Shown here: positions 24,941 to 34,762 of the stretch, in pieces | Layout of the letters: each line of letters starts with the position of its first letter | Numbering within the stretch: the stretch's first letter is position 1 | Origin: an uncultured Desulfobacterium sp. | Lineage (GTDB): Bacteria; Desulfobacterota; Desulfobacteria; Desulfobacterales; Desulfobacteraceae | DNA length: 61,410 nt | Direction: 5' to 3' | Assembly: GCA_937124525.1 (NCBI GenBank) | Contig: CAKZLA010000494.1 | Coordinates: forward strand, 1 to 61,410 | Notes under the pieces: model-generated | Databases searched by the model: none | What the model was told of the DNA's origin: nothing | The model's input: the letters and a program-made list of their open reading frames with translations, nothing else | Translations under genes and position numbers: made by a program

Positions 24941-27900
24941 CTAACGAACCTCCTGGGAATCTGTGAAGTCGATTTGTTTTTCAGTACCCGACGTTTTTTG
25001 TTTCCCTTTTAACAGCCGGGAAACAAGGACAAAGAACAGCGGGATAAAAATAAGATCAATGAATGTGGCCGAGAGCATACCGCCGCAGACGGCTGTACCG
25101 ATGGCATTCATTGCACCGGCACCGGCACCGGTGGCGATGGCCAGCGGCAGGACCCCGAAAAAAAAGGCCAGGGAAGTCATCATTACCGGCCGGAACCTCG
25201 TCTTGGCGGCGCCGAGCGTTGCATCCACAAGGTTTTCTCCGTGTCCCATTCGTTCCTTGATGAATTGAATGATCAGGATGGCATTTTTTGTTGAGAGGCC
25301 AAGGGTTGTTAAAAATCCGATTTGGAAGTAAACATCGCTTGGCAGTCCACGCAGGGAGGTGGCCAGAACCGCACCAAATACCCCCAGGGGAAGCATCAGC
25401 AGATTGACAAAAGGAATGGTCCAGCTTTCATAAAGGGCTGCCACGCAAAGAAAGATCACGAAGACAGAAAAGGCATAGAGTATGGACCCCTGGGCCGTTG
25501 CCATTCGTTCCTGATAGGAGAGGCCGGTCCAGTCAAAGCCAATTCCCTGGGGAAGCTTGTTGGCAATTTCTTCCATGGCGGCCATGGCATCGCCGGAACT
25601 TCTGCCTGGAGCCGGTTCCCCCCAGATGTTGACAGACGGAAAGGCGTTGTAGCGTTCCAGCCTGGGAGAGCCAAAGGTCCACCGCCCCGATGCAAAGGAA
25701 GAGAACGGGACCATTTTGCCTTTGGCATTGCGCACGTAAAGTTTTTCAAGATCCTTAGGCAGCATGCGAAAGGGGGCGTCCGCCTGGGCATAGACCCGTT
25801 TGACCCGTCCTGCCTGGATAAAATCGTTGACATAGGCGCTGCCGAAGGCCGCTTCAATGGTGTTGTGGATGGAATTAATGGAAACTCCCATGGCTCCGGC
25901 CTTGTCCCAGTCAACGTCAATCCGATATTCGGGCACATCTTCCATGCCGTTGGGCCGAACTCTGACCAGTCGCGGGTCCTGGGCTGCCATGCCGAGAAGA
26001 CTGTTGCGTGCCAACATCAACTCTTCATGGCCCAGCCCCCCTCGGTCCTGGAGTTGAAAATCAAATCCGGTGGCATTACCAAGCTCGATGACCGCAGGCG
26101 GTGAAAAGGCGAATACCATGCCTTCTTTAATCTGTGAAAAAGCTCCCATGGCCCTGCCGGCAATGGCGTTGACCTTCAGGTCCGGTTTCTCCCGCAGATC
26201 CCAATCCTTGAGTTTGGCAAATCCCATGCCCACGTTCTGGGCCTGGCCGGAAAAACTGACCCCGGCCACTGACATAAAAGATTCCACGCTGTCTGTCTCA
26301 TTGGTCTCAAAATGATCCTTGACCTTTTCCATGACTTTTTGGGTCTGCTCTATGGTGGAGCCTGACGGCAGTATAACCTGAACGATTAGAATCCCCTGGT
26401 CCTCATCCGGAAGATAGGCAGTGGGCATCCGGTGAAACAAAAAGCCCACCCCGACCACAATCAGAATGTAGAGCACCAGATAACGCAATGGCTGTGAAAA
26501 GGATCGGCCGACAATGCCAACATAGAAGTCCCTCACCCGAACAAATATTTTATCGAACCACCTGAAAAACGGGCGCAGAAAAAAGACGGCATTATCTGAC
26601 GCATGATGCCCGTGGGGTATGGGTTTTAGGAATGAAGCACAGAGCACCGGGGTCAGGATCAGGGCCACGAGAACCGAAAGCAGCATGGACGCTATGATGG
26701 TGACCGAAAACTGGCGATAAAGGACTCCGGTGGATCCCTGGAAAAAGGCCATGGGGCCGAAAACCGCTGAGAGTACCAGGCCGATGCCGATCAGGGCGCT
26801 TGTGATTTCGTCCATGGATTTGGCCGTGGCCTCCCTGGGAGAGAGTCCCTCTTCGGCCATGATCCGTTCCACGTTTTCCACCACCACTATGGCGTCATCC
26901 ACCAGAAGGCCGATGGACAGTACCATGGCAAACATGGTCAGCATGTTGATGGAGAACCCGAAAAAACCCAGCACCGCAAAGGTCCCCAGAAGAACAACCG
27001 GTACTGCAATGGTGGGGATGATTGTGGCCCGGATATTACCCATGAAAAGATACATGATGATAAAGACCAGCAAGATGGCCTCGAACAGTGTTTTGACCAC
27101 TTCGTCAATGGCCACCACGGTAAAGGGGGTGGTGTCGTAAGGGTAGATCACCTTCATGCCGGGCGGGAAATACCGGCTCATCTCTTTGAGTTTTTCCTTG
27201 ACGTTATTGGCTGTTTTCAGGGCATTGGCACCGGCAGCCTGGCGGATGGCCATGGCTGCGGAGGATTTACCGTTGTAACTGGCTATAATATCGTAACGTT
27301 CGGTTCCAAGTTCGGTACGGCCGATATCCTTGATACGGATCACTGATCCGTCGCCATTGGTGCGGATGGGGATGGCCGAAAATTCCTCCGGGGTCTGAAG
27401 CAGATGTTGGACTACGATGGCCGCATTCAGGCGCTGGCCCTCAACTGCCGGGGCACCGCCGAACTGGCCGGCAGAGACTTCGACGTTGTATTCCCTGAGC
27501 GCCCCGATAACGTCTTCCATGGTCAGGTTATAGCTGGTCAGTTTATCAGGGTCGACCCATACCCGGATGGCGTATTGGGACCCGAAGTTCTCAACCTCGC
27601 CCACCCCGGGAACCCGGGATAGGATTTTTTCCAGATTGGACTGGGCATAGTCCCGCAGGTCCGGGCCGTCCATACTGCCGTCTTCGGAGATAAGCCCCAC
27701 AATCATCATGTAGTTTTTGGTGGATTTGCTGACCTTTACCCCCTGACGCTGAACCACATCGGGCAGGCTGGTCATGGCGAGCTGCAGCTTGTTCTGTACC
27801 TTGGACCAGGCAAGGTCCGGGTCGGTCCCGGGGGCAAAGGTAAGCTCAATACGGGATGATCCTGACGATGAACTGTTGCCGGAAAGGTAGAGCATGGAAT

Positions 27901-28120
27901 CCAACCCGGTCATTTTTTGCTCGATGATCTGGGTTACTGTGTTTTCAACGGTTTCGGCCGAAGCCCCGGGATAATACGAGTCAATGGCAATGGACGGAGG
28001 GGCAATGGCCGGGTTCTGGGATATCGGCAGGGTGTATATGGCCAGTACGCCCACGGTCATGATGATGATGGCAATGACCCAGGCAAACACCGGTCTGTCC
28101 AGAAAGAATCTCGATAGCAT
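24941..28120 (-). CDS. RND multidrug efflux transporter (AcrB type)
   Basis: A 1059-aa inner-membrane pump of the hydrophobe/amphiphile RND family. It starts with FFLDRPVFAWVIAIIIM, typical of AcrB homologues, and has twelve expected helices, two large periplasmic loops and the proton-relay segment GLLVDDAIVVVENVERI in TM4. TKNAILIIQFIKE lies near the C-terminus. It should export lipophilic compounds by proton antiport (family knowledge). It overlaps the adaptor stop by one base (TGATG), showing tight coupling, and precedes the outer-membrane factor. Confidence 0.95.
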   Translation of the reverse strand: MLSRFFLDRPVFAWVIAIIIMTVGVLAIYTLPISQNPAIAPPSIAIDSYYPGASAETVENTVTQIIEQKMTGLDSMLYLSGNSSSSGSSRIELTFAPGTDPDLAWSKVQNKLQLAMTSLPDVVQRQGVKVSKSTKNYMMIVGLISEDGSMDGPDLRDYAQSNLEKILSRVPGVGEVENFGSQYAIRVWVDPDKLTSYNLTMEDVIGALREYNVEVSAGQFGGAPAVEGQRLNAAIVVQHLLQTPEEFSAIPIRTNGDGSVIRIKDIGRTELGTERYDIIASYNGKSSAAMAIRQAAGANALKTANNVKEKLKEMSRYFPPGMKVIYPYDTTPFTVVAIDEVVKTLFEAILLVFIIMYLFMGNIRATIIPTIAVPVVLLGTFAVLGFFGFSINMLTMFAMVLSIGLLVDDAIVVVENVERIMAEEGLSPREATAKSMDEITSALIGIGLVLSAVFGPMAFFQGSTGVLYRQFSVTIIASMLLSVLVALILTPVLCASFLKPIPHGHHASDNAVFFLRPFFRWFDKIFVRVRDFYVGIVGRSFSQPLRYLVLYILIVVGVGFLFHRMPTAYLPDEDQGILIVQVILPSGSTIEQTQKVMEKVKDHFETNETDSVESFMSVAGVSFSGQAQNVGMGFAKLKDWDLREKPDLKVNAIAGRAMGAFSQIKEGMVFAFSPPAVIELGNATGFDFQLQDRGGLGHEELMLARNSLLGMAAQDPRLVRVRPNGMEDVPEYRIDVDWDKAGAMGVSINSIHNTIEAAFGSAYVNDFIQAGRVKRVYAQADAPFRMLPKDLEKLYVRNAKGKMVPFSSFASGRWTFGSPRLERYNAFPSVNIWGEPAPGRSSGDAMAAMEEIANKLPQGIGFDWTGLSYQERMATAQGSILYAFSVFVIFLCVAALYESWTIPFVNLLMLPLGVFGAVLATSLRGLPSDVYFQIGFLTTLGLSTKNAILIIQFIKERMGHGENLVDATLGAAKTRFRPVMMTSLAFFFGVLPLAIATGAGAGAMNAIGTAVCGGMLSATFIDLIFIPLFFVLVSRLLKGKQKTSGTEKQIDFTDSQEVR

Positions 28121-29463
28121 CAGGCACCTCCATCGTCAGACACTGCTGTGTGTGTACCAGGTTTAATCCCAGTTCCCGTCCTGGATTTTGTTTCATTGAA
28201 AGAGGTGGCTTTTACCGTGGTGCCGGGATGTAGCATCAGCATTCCTTCGACAATCACCCGGTCGTCGGGGGCAAGTCCTGAGGAGACAAGCCACTTGTTC
28301 CCAACGGCACGGTCCAGGGTGAGCATGCGTAGCACAACCTTGTTTTCCGAATCCACGATCAAGGCAGTGGGGTTGCCCTTGTGGTCTCTTGACACACCCT
28401 GCTGGGGGATAAGGACGGCCTGCTGTTTGACGCCTTCCTTTATGAGCGCGTGGACGAACATGCCCGGCAGGAGTACATTTTCGGGATTGGGGAATACCAT
28501 CCTTAAAATTACGGACCCGGTTGTCGGATCCACTGTCACATCACTGAACTGCAGTCTGCCATCCGGAGGGTACGGTGTGTCGTCTTCCATGATGAGTCTA
28601 ACCTGTTGCTGATTTGCTCCATCCTGATCAAGATGGCCGTCTTTTATCCTTTTTTTCAGGCCCAGCAATTGGGTGGTGGACTGGGATACATCCACGTATA
28701 TTGGATCAAGCTGCTGAACTGTTGCCATTGCCATGGCCTGATAGGCGGTTACAATGGCACCCTCTGTTACACTGGATCTGCCGATGCGGCCGGAAATGGG
28801 AGCGGTAACTTTGGTGTATCCAAGGTTAATACGGGCTGTTTTCAACGCGGCCTGGGCCTGCTGGATGCTTGCTTCTGCAGCTGCCACCGCCCCACGGCTG
28901 CTTTCTACCCGGGCCTTGGCAGCCCAAAGTGAGGACTCGGACACTTTGGCCTCGGTTACAGCTTGGTCTCGCTGGATCGTGGAGACAACCTTTTCTTTAA
29001 ATGAACTTTCATACCGCTGCCGGTTTGTCTGGGCAAGTTGTAGAGTGACCTTGAGGCGCTCCACATCTGCGATACTCGCTTTCAGTGCCGCCCGCGTCTG
29101 ATCAGCGGTTTTTTGCATGACGGTAAGATTTGCCTCGGCATTGTCCAGGGCGGCCTGAAAAGGCGCTGGATCAATCTGGTAGAGTACCTGGCCTGCCTTG
29201 ACATCAGAGCCTTCGGTAAACATGCGTTTGAGTAACAGGCCGCTGACCTGGGGCCGGATTTCTGCAATGCGGTAGGCTGACGTACGGCCCGGTAATTCTG
29301 TGGTCAGGCTGACCTTTTGAGTTTGCACCGTTACCGTGGATACTTCAGGAACCGAAGGTGGCGGCGAAGATTGTTGCCCATGGTCGCAACCCGCAGTTGA
29401 TATCGCGAATAGCAACACGATTGGTAATAGTGCCACAGAAACCATCTGATGAAGATGTTGCAT
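28120..29463 (-). CDS. RND efflux periplasmic adaptor (AcrA type)
   Basis: A 447-aa membrane fusion protein. The N-terminal signal ends in a lipobox (ISTAGC, Cys about 26). The barrel-sandwich hybrid segment TELPGRTSAYRIAEIRPQVS is followed by a long helical hairpin (about 95-190) and the returning lipoyl half NLGYTKVTAPISGRIGRS. It links pump and outer-membrane channel. It is the first gene of the operon. Two TetR genes lie divergently on the other side of a repeat-containing intergenic region and are likely regulators. Confidence 0.94.
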   Translation of the reverse strand: MQHLHQMVSVALLPIVLLFAISTAGCDHGQQSSPPPSVPEVSTVTVQTQKVSLTTELPGRTSAYRIAEIRPQVSGLLLKRMFTEGSDVKAGQVLYQIDPAPFQAALDNAEANLTVMQKTADQTRAALKASIADVERLKVTLQLAQTNRQRYESSFKEKVVSTIQRDQAVTEAKVSESSLWAAKARVESSRGAVAAAEASIQQAQAALKTARINLGYTKVTAPISGRIGRSSVTEGAIVTAYQAMAMATVQQLDPIYVDVSQSTTQLLGLKKRIKDGHLDQDGANQQQVRLIMEDDTPYPPDGRLQFSDVTVDPTTGSVILRMVFPNPENVLLPGMFVHALIKEGVKQQAVLIPQQGVSRDHKGNPTALIVDSENKVVLRMLTLDRAVGNKWLVSSGLAPDDRVIVEGMLMLHPGTTVKATSFNETKSRTGTGIKPGTHTAVSDDGGA

Positions 29464-29584
29464 TGGTGTTTTTCCCTCCTATTATAAATTCAAATATTAA
29501 TTTTAAATGGCTATTTAATAATATGAATGATAAGCTATGTCAAACGTTTATTTTAAATAGTCATTTTAAATAAATATTTTTGTA

Positions 29585-29760
29585 TAACATACATGGCGGT
29601 AACCATCTGCCATAATAAAATAACTCCAATTATTCAAGTATTTTGGACGGAGTTTTATATAACTGCCACGGGCAGACCGTATTGGGGATCTGGCCTGCCC
29701 ACAACAAATATCGAAACTCCAGTTATTACAAATCATTGGACGGATTTTCTTATAAAAGGA
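29585..29760 (+). repeat. Two paired-hairpin elements in efflux-regulator intergenic region
   Basis: TATAACATACATGGCGGTAA starts unit 1, which ends GGACGGAGTTTTATATAAC; unit 2 has B hairpin GGGCAGACC…GGCCTGCCC, CACAACAAA and hairpin A (GAAACTCC … GGATTTTCTTATAAAA). Unlike other copies it is not attached to a stop codon; it lies between divergent genes. Confidence 0.75.
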
Positions 29761-29908
29761 AAGGGTAGATTGAAAAATTGATCCTGAAATTACTTGACTA
29801 CCCTTGGGTGTTTTATTTTTTACATGACTGCTTTGTGCAGTTTAAAATACAAGCCTCCGGCTTTTTTGGGGCTACATGACTCTGCCATCAGAGTATAGGA
29901 GAACGGCG

Positions 29909-30541
29909 GTGATCAAACGAGAAGACGGTCGAGAGACTCGAAAGCGATTGTTGGATGCGGCTAGTGAAGTATTTGCCCAAAAAGGGTTCCGTGATGCCAA
30001 AGTCACGGATATATGCAAACGCGCTAATGCGAATGTGGCTTCCGTGAATTATTATTTTGGAAATAAAGTTAGACTTTACGTAGAAACCTGGCTATACACC
30101 TTTCAACGGTTTGAAGGGCGAGCATTTTTGGAGCTGGAAGATGCCCCGCCGCATGACCTGTTGCGGGAATATGTCTTAATTCTCATGAAAAGCTTTACTA
30201 AAGATGAGGGGATGAGGCAATTCAGCCGGCTTTACATGATGGAGTTGGGCAATCCTACTGGATTGATTGAGGAAGAATGGCGTGAATCTGTCGAACCCCA
30301 GAGGAGACGGCTGCATAATATTCTCCGGAAGATAATAGGGCAAGACGCGGAGAATCAAAGTATCTTATTTTGTGAGTTGAGTATTGTTGCTCAGTGCCGG
30401 ATACTTTTAAGCGTCAAACAAAACGATTTAGAGTATCTATTGGGCCAGACCCTTGACGAAAAACTGATCAGGCGCTTGGCGGATCATATCATTACTTTTT
30501 CCTTGGCAGGTATCAAGGCGGTAGGCAATAGTTGTTCGTGA
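29909..30541 (+). CDS. TetR-family repressor 1
   Basis: A 210-aa regulator from the GTG at 29909, chosen because AGGAG lies 8 bp upstream and because the start then aligns with the paralogue at 31025 (both 210 aa, xxKREDGxETRxxLL). The N-terminal helix-turn-helix covers about 10-55 (AQKGFRDAKVTDICKRANAN, VASVNYYFGNK). The C-terminal ligand domain resembles the CerR-type group. It faces away from the RND operon and is its probable local repressor (inference). Confidence 0.9.
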   Translation: MIKREDGRETRKRLLDAASEVFAQKGFRDAKVTDICKRANANVASVNYYFGNKVRLYVETWLYTFQRFEGRAFLELEDAPPHDLLREYVLILMKSFTKDEGMRQFSRLYMMELGNPTGLIEEEWRESVEPQRRRLHNILRKIIGQDAENQSILFCELSIVAQCRILLSVKQNDLEYLLGQTLDEKLIRRLADHIITFSLAGIKAVGNSCS

Positions 30542-30744
30542 TCCTGTAGGTGCTTTTATATGCCTGTTTGTTTACTGAAAGCCCCTTTTCTTCTTTAAAG
30601 GTAAAAAGATAAAATACTGCGAAATTTTAGATATTTATGCTATACAAAAAAGGGGGGTTGGTTCTAACGTTGGGCAATGGATATGCACCAAACAGTCGAC
30701 AATTAAATATAATGTTAAATTTCAATTGTTTAATTGTTGCTATA

Positions 30745-30847
30745 GTAAGTTCTCAATAAGTCCGGGTAGTTAGGGAATCCTTTTGAATACCACCCGGTGT
30801 TTAAGGGGTAAGCAGGCTTTATTAGCCCGAGGTTATTGAGAACTTAC
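30745..30847. mobile_element. MITE, 103 bp, with 8-bp target duplication
   Basis: Perfect 15-bp inverted ends GTAAGTTCTCAATAA (30745-30759) and TTATTGAGAACTTAC (30833-30847) are flanked by direct TTGCTATA copies at 30737-30744 and 30848-30855. No coding capacity. It lies between the two TetR genes. Confidence 0.85.
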
Positions 30848-31024
30848 TTGCTATATAATATGCGCTGTCAAAAGTGACCGAAATTAGAAGCAAGCCCCCA
30901 AAAAGGCTATATATTGAATAATGGTGCAATTAACAGGCGTTTTGATTTTTAATACCTATACGTGGACTTAAGTTAAAACAGCGAATTGATTTCGGCTGTT
31001 TTAAAGATTGTTAGGAGTTTTTAG

Positions 31025-31657
31025 ATGGCTAAACGGGAAGATGGAAAAGAAACCCGCCGAAAATTGCTGCACACCGCATGTGAGGTCTTTTCCCACAAAG
31101 GTTACCGCAAGTCCACGGTAGCTTCGATCTGCCAAAAAGCAGGTGCAAATCAGGCTGCGGTGAATTATTATTTCGGGGACAAGGCCAAACTTTATGCTGA
31201 ATCCTGGCAATATGCGGTTGAGCAGTTCGGGGAGACGGTTTTTTCAAGACAAGAGGATTGTTCTCCCCGGGAACAACTGCGAACCTATATTCATTCCCTG
31301 ATGAAAAATATTATTGATAAGGGGATAAAAGGAGCGTTCAGCCGGCTTTACATGATGGAGCTTGTCAACCCCACCGGGCTGATCCAGGATACCTGGTACG
31401 ACGTCACTCAGCCAAGGCGGCAGGCCCTGCATAATATCATTTTCAGGATTATGGGCCGGCGGCCCGGCCAGAAGACGATTGTATTCTGCGAATTAAGCAT
31501 TGTCAGTCAATGCCGAGCACTGCTGACCATCAATCCTGATGACATGGAATACTTTTTAGGCCAGCCCCTGGACCAGGACCTTATTACCCGCATGGCCGAT
31601 CATATCACGGATTTTTCCCTGGCAGGAATTGAGGCAGTAGGAATAATTTCCGGGTAG
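31025..31657 (+). CDS. TetR-family repressor 2, paralogue of repressor 1
   Basis: A 210-aa protein starting MAKREDGKETRRKLL, clearly a duplicate of its upstream neighbour: the helix-turn-helix (SHKGYRKSTVASICQKAGAN, QAAVNYYFGDKAKLYAESW) and long C-terminal stretches (FSRLYMMEL.NPTGLI, FCELSIV.QCR.LL, DLITRMADHI.DFSLAGIEAVG) match in order. GTTAGGAG precedes the ATG. Its 3' end overlaps the convergent methyltransferase frame by 58 bp. Ligand and target unknown; the RND operon or its own gene are candidates. Confidence 0.9.
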   Translation: MAKREDGKETRRKLLHTACEVFSHKGYRKSTVASICQKAGANQAAVNYYFGDKAKLYAESWQYAVEQFGETVFSRQEDCSPREQLRTYIHSLMKNIIDKGIKGAFSRLYMMELVNPTGLIQDTWYDVTQPRRQALHNIIFRIMGRRPGQKTIVFCELSIVSQCRALLTINPDDMEYFLGQPLDQDLITRMADHITDFSLAGIEAVGIISG

Positions 31658-32214
31658 AACCGGATAAGTCTATAAGAGTTGATCTGTATATTTAGCTTAA
31701 TAATCAGATAGTTGTTAGTTATAACATAGGATATTGGCATGAATCCGGCTTGTCTTGTCTGGGTGATCACCTTAAACCCCGAATCGTTGATCAGTTGGGC
31801 AAAGCTCTTTGTAGAAAATCTGTAATAAATCGGGAAACCCTTTATTTGGGATAGAAGGGATAAAAAAAAGACTGACAATCGTTTCTCCATGGAGAAATGT
31901 AACGCAATAAACATGCCACCGGGGATGAGTACCCGAGTTATCTCCAGAAGTGCCTTTTCAGGTTTGTCGATAACATGGAGCAGGTTAGAGACGATCACGG
32001 CATCAAAGAAATTATCTTTAAAATCAAGAGCAGACGCATCCTGAACAGTAAATTTAATGTTATCAATTCCCCTTTGAATAGCCTTGTTTTTTCCAGCCTC
32101 TATCATCTCCAGAGTTCGATCAACGGCATCAACGGCAGTGGCATTTTCAGCAACGGCCAGAGCCATCTCTCCTGTGCCCGTCCCCACATCAAGAACATTC
32201 TTTGCATCTCCCAC
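31600..32214 (-). CDS. Class I SAM-dependent methyltransferase, 5' end uncertain
   Basis: At least 204 aa. Motif I is VLDVGTGTGEMALAVAE, followed by VDAVDRTLEMIEAG, QDASALDFKDNFFDAV and the post-motif NLLHVIDKPEKALLEITRVL, a UbiE/COQ5-like arrangement. The start given is a GTG. Coding sense continues upstream without an ATG (KYDNHSSRFQNNYQQLVKRI) to a stop at 32338-32340. A TTG with AGGAG upstream lies in another frame, across a run of ten T (32315-32324; poly-A on the coding strand). The gene may therefore be frameshifted, slippage-controlled or affected by a sequencing error. Substrate unknown. The 3' end overlaps the TetR gene. Confidence 0.7.
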   Translation of the reverse strand: MGDAKNVLDVGTGTGEMALAVAENATAVDAVDRTLEMIEAGKNKAIQRGIDNIKFTVQDASALDFKDNFFDAVIVSNLLHVIDKPEKALLEITRVLIPGGMFIALHFSMEKRLSVFFLSLLSQIKGFPIYYRFSTKSFAQLINDSGFKVITQTRQAGFMPISYVITNNYLIIKLNIQINSYRLIRFYPEIIPTASIPAREKSVI

Positions 32215-32693
32215 ATCAAAGGCAATCCGTTTTACAAGCTGTTGGTAATTATTCTGGAAACGTGAGCTATGGTTATCATACTTGGCTGTAGTCTTACTCC
32301 TGAACCCTTTTCTATTTTTTTTTTGTTCCAGGTTGTATCAATTATTCTCCTATTTTCTTCCCGTGCTCAATCATTAAAATCGCATTGAAGCGATTAGTCC
32401 AAATAAGCATCAAAAACTGGCTGATCAGAGCCAGGATTTTTTACTCTACTTACCGGAATATGCAAAAATCCCGCAGTGTTTTAAGTTATAATTCAACCTT
32501 AAAAATCAGACGGGTCTGCTTTGCACGCGTTCAACCGATTGAGCAGGATTTCCTTCAGCAAAACCAATTTATCGCTGTTATTGCTCCAGCACAAAGTATC
32601 CATAAAAAATTAAGTATAATTAATATTAGATTTGGTTCCCGACAAAGTGTTATGTACGCTTATGGTATTTAAATTTCATATAACTAACTTTTC

Positions 32694-32722
32694 TTGACAT
32701 AACTATTTTTATGTGTTTATAG
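32694..32722 (+). promoter_or_regulatory. Promoter upstream of P1B ATPase gene
   Basis: TTGACA (32694-32699), 17 bp, TTATAG (32717-32722). The block AACTAACTTTTCTTGACAT and the following ACTATTTTTATGTGT recur almost unchanged at 38755-38790 before the ECF sigma gene. The remainder of 32353-32860 shows no gene. Confidence 0.6.
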
Positions 32723-32860
32723 ATGGGCTACATTATCTGCGATGTTTAAGTTGGCAGATGAAAGATGTCAGTTTTAAGTGATTTTTTAATATGTTGCGGT
32801 ATCAAAGAATCTCAAAGCAACTTCAATACATTCCTTTAAGAAGGGGCAATAGAAGATAAA

Positions 32861-34762
32861 ATGGTGGCAAAATTATTTATAAAAAGAACAATAATCGCTT
32901 TGATTGCTGTTTTATGCTTACTTGTGAATTCACAAATAAGTATTGAACCGATAAAATGGGTTGGAATGATTTTTTATGTTATTTGCTTTGGAATGTATTT
33001 TAAAACTCTTTATCTTACCCTTTTTAAAATGAAACAGGTGACAGCAGATCTTTTAGTAGTAACAGTTATGACAGTTTCTCTGCTGGCAGGTCAGGCATTG
33101 ACAGGAGCCTTGGTTGCATGGTTCATCAGCATGGGACTTGCCATATCTTTTACAATTATTGAAAGAACTGAAAAAAAAATTGCACGTCTAACCAAAGAGA
33201 CCAACAAAATGGTTCGGGTTATAAGGGATGAGACTGTTTTGGAAGTTTTAATTGAAAAAGTGCGCCTCGGTGATACAGTTATGGTTCCCCCTGGAGAAAT
33301 GATACCCGTTGATGGCGTTGTTAGTGATGGTGCGGCATCCATTGATGAATCAGTTATCACAGGTGAGCCCTTTCCTCTTTATAAAAAGGTTGGCGACAAA
33401 GTAACCTCTGGTTCAGTTGTTCTGGATTCTGGATTAAAAATCAAGGCGGAAAAAGCAGGAAATAAAGGCTTTCTATATGTGATGGCAAGGGAAATTGAAG
33501 CATCTCTTAAAATCAAACCCGAAATGCATGTTACAGCTGGCAAAATTGTTCAATTTTTTATTTCAGGCGTTGTTATTTATGCTTTGGGAGTCTGTTTATA
33601 TTTTGGATTTATTGCAAATGATTTTACAGAGGGATTAATGCGAATGGCAGCTGTTACAGCCGTTGCCTGTCCCTGTGCATGGGCGCTTTCTGTTCCCACC
33701 GCTTTTGCCGCTGCAATAGGAGGTTTAAGTGGGCGGGGCATCCTTGTTAGAGGTGGTATTCCCCTTGAACTTGCAGGCAATGCCAGTAATGTGATCCTTG
33801 ATAAAACCGGCACTGTTACACTTGCTAAACCAAAAGTTGCTGGTATTCAAACCTTTGGGTCAACAGAAGATGAATTACTTCAAATTGCAGCTTCGATTGA
33901 AACAGGATTTAACCACCCCATTGCCAATGCAATTGTTTCCCATGCTTCTGAAAAGAAAATTCATTTTTTGTCAGCCACTGAATCAGAATACCTTCCGGGG
34001 TTTGGTATTAAATCCATGATAAAAGGGAAAACAGTGATTATAGGCTCCCATGAAACAATGGAGGAAAATAATATTCCATTGCCGGAAGGCGTTAAAATTA
34101 AAGGCAGAGCTACATGGGTGGCCTTTGATGATGAGATAGCAGGCGTTTTTGATATCCAGGATGAGTTAAGACAATCAGCGATTTCGATAGGTAAGCAACT
34201 TCATCATCTGGGCATCAAAAAAATTGTGCTGGCAACGGGAGATAATGAAGAGGCCGAAGCGCAACGCGTCGCAGGACTTATTGATGCAGATGTATATCGC
34301 TATGGACTGAAACCAGATGACAAGAAATCGCTTGTTAAAGAGTTAAAAGGCGAGGGCATTACTTTGATGGTTGGTGATGGAGTTAATGATGCTGCGTCCC
34401 TTGCCGTAGCAGATGTGGGCGTTTCCATTGGTAGCGCCAAAGCCGATCTTGCCATTAAATCCTCTGATATTATAGTTATGCAGGACGATGCAACAAGTCT
34501 TATTGTGATCCTTGAAAAGGGTAAAAAATTAATTCGCATTATCAAGGAAAATTATGCATGGGCCATTGGTTTTAACACAATTGGTATTTCCCTTGCGACA
34601 TACGGAATTTTAAATCCGTGGGTTGCAGCTATGTTCCACCATATAAGCTCCGTATTGGTTGTGCTGAATTCAGCCAGATTAATTCATAATAAAAAAATAG
34701 GCGATCGCCATGGGCCGGGACAGTCCGTAGAAAAAGGCTTTTCTGCGACTTCATGCTGTTGA
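32861..34762 (+). CDS. P1B-type metal ATPase without N-terminal metal domain
   Basis: A 633-aa pump. Membrane helices start at once (about 9-100), with no HMA domain. The A domain has TGEP instead of TGES (about 167-170), the metal site is ACPCAW (CPC about 270-272), phosphorylation is at DKTGTVT (about 314), then an HP motif (NHPIANAIV), TGDNEEAEAQ and GDGVND. The tail ends in a Cys pair (TSCC). It differs from the copA gene and from the Arg-rich trio. The following genes are a TonB receptor and a metal-chelate-type binding protein, so it belongs to a metal uptake or balance locus. Metal unknown. AAGGGGCAAT precedes the ATG. Confidence 0.88.
   Translation: MVAKLFIKRTIIALIAVLCLLVNSQISIEPIKWVGMIFYVICFGMYFKTLYLTLFKMKQVTADLLVVTVMTVSLLAGQALTGALVAWFISMGLAISFTIIERTEKKIARLTKETNKMVRVIRDETVLEVLIEKVRLGDTVMVPPGEMIPVDGVVSDGAASIDESVITGEPFPLYKKVGDKVTSGSVVLDSGLKIKAEKAGNKGFLYVMAREIEASLKIKPEMHVTAGKIVQFFISGVVIYALGVCLYFGFIANDFTEGLMRMAAVTAVACPCAWALSVPTAFAAAIGGLSGRGILVRGGIPLELAGNASNVILDKTGTVTLAKPKVAGIQTFGSTEDELLQIAASIETGFNHPIANAIVSHASEKKIHFLSATESEYLPGFGIKSMIKGKTVIIGSHETMEENNIPLPEGVKIKGRATWVAFDDEIAGVFDIQDELRQSAISIGKQLHHLGIKKIVLATGDNEEAEAQRVAGLIDADVYRYGLKPDDKKSLVKELKGEGITLMVGDGVNDAASLAVADVGVSIGSAKADLAIKSSDIIVMQDDATSLIVILEKGKKLIRIIKENYAWAIGFNTIGISLATYGILNPWVAAMFHHISSVLVVLNSARLIHNKKIGDRHGPGQSVEKGFSATSCC

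Noticed and set aside
25322..26104. Plus-strand 260-aa frame
   Set aside because: It lies wholly opposite the AcrB-type pump gene and has no ribosome site or domain.
29593..29781. 62-aa plus-strand frame
   Set aside because: It is translated hairpin repeat; the peptide matches the repeat-derived tail of the first ATPase.
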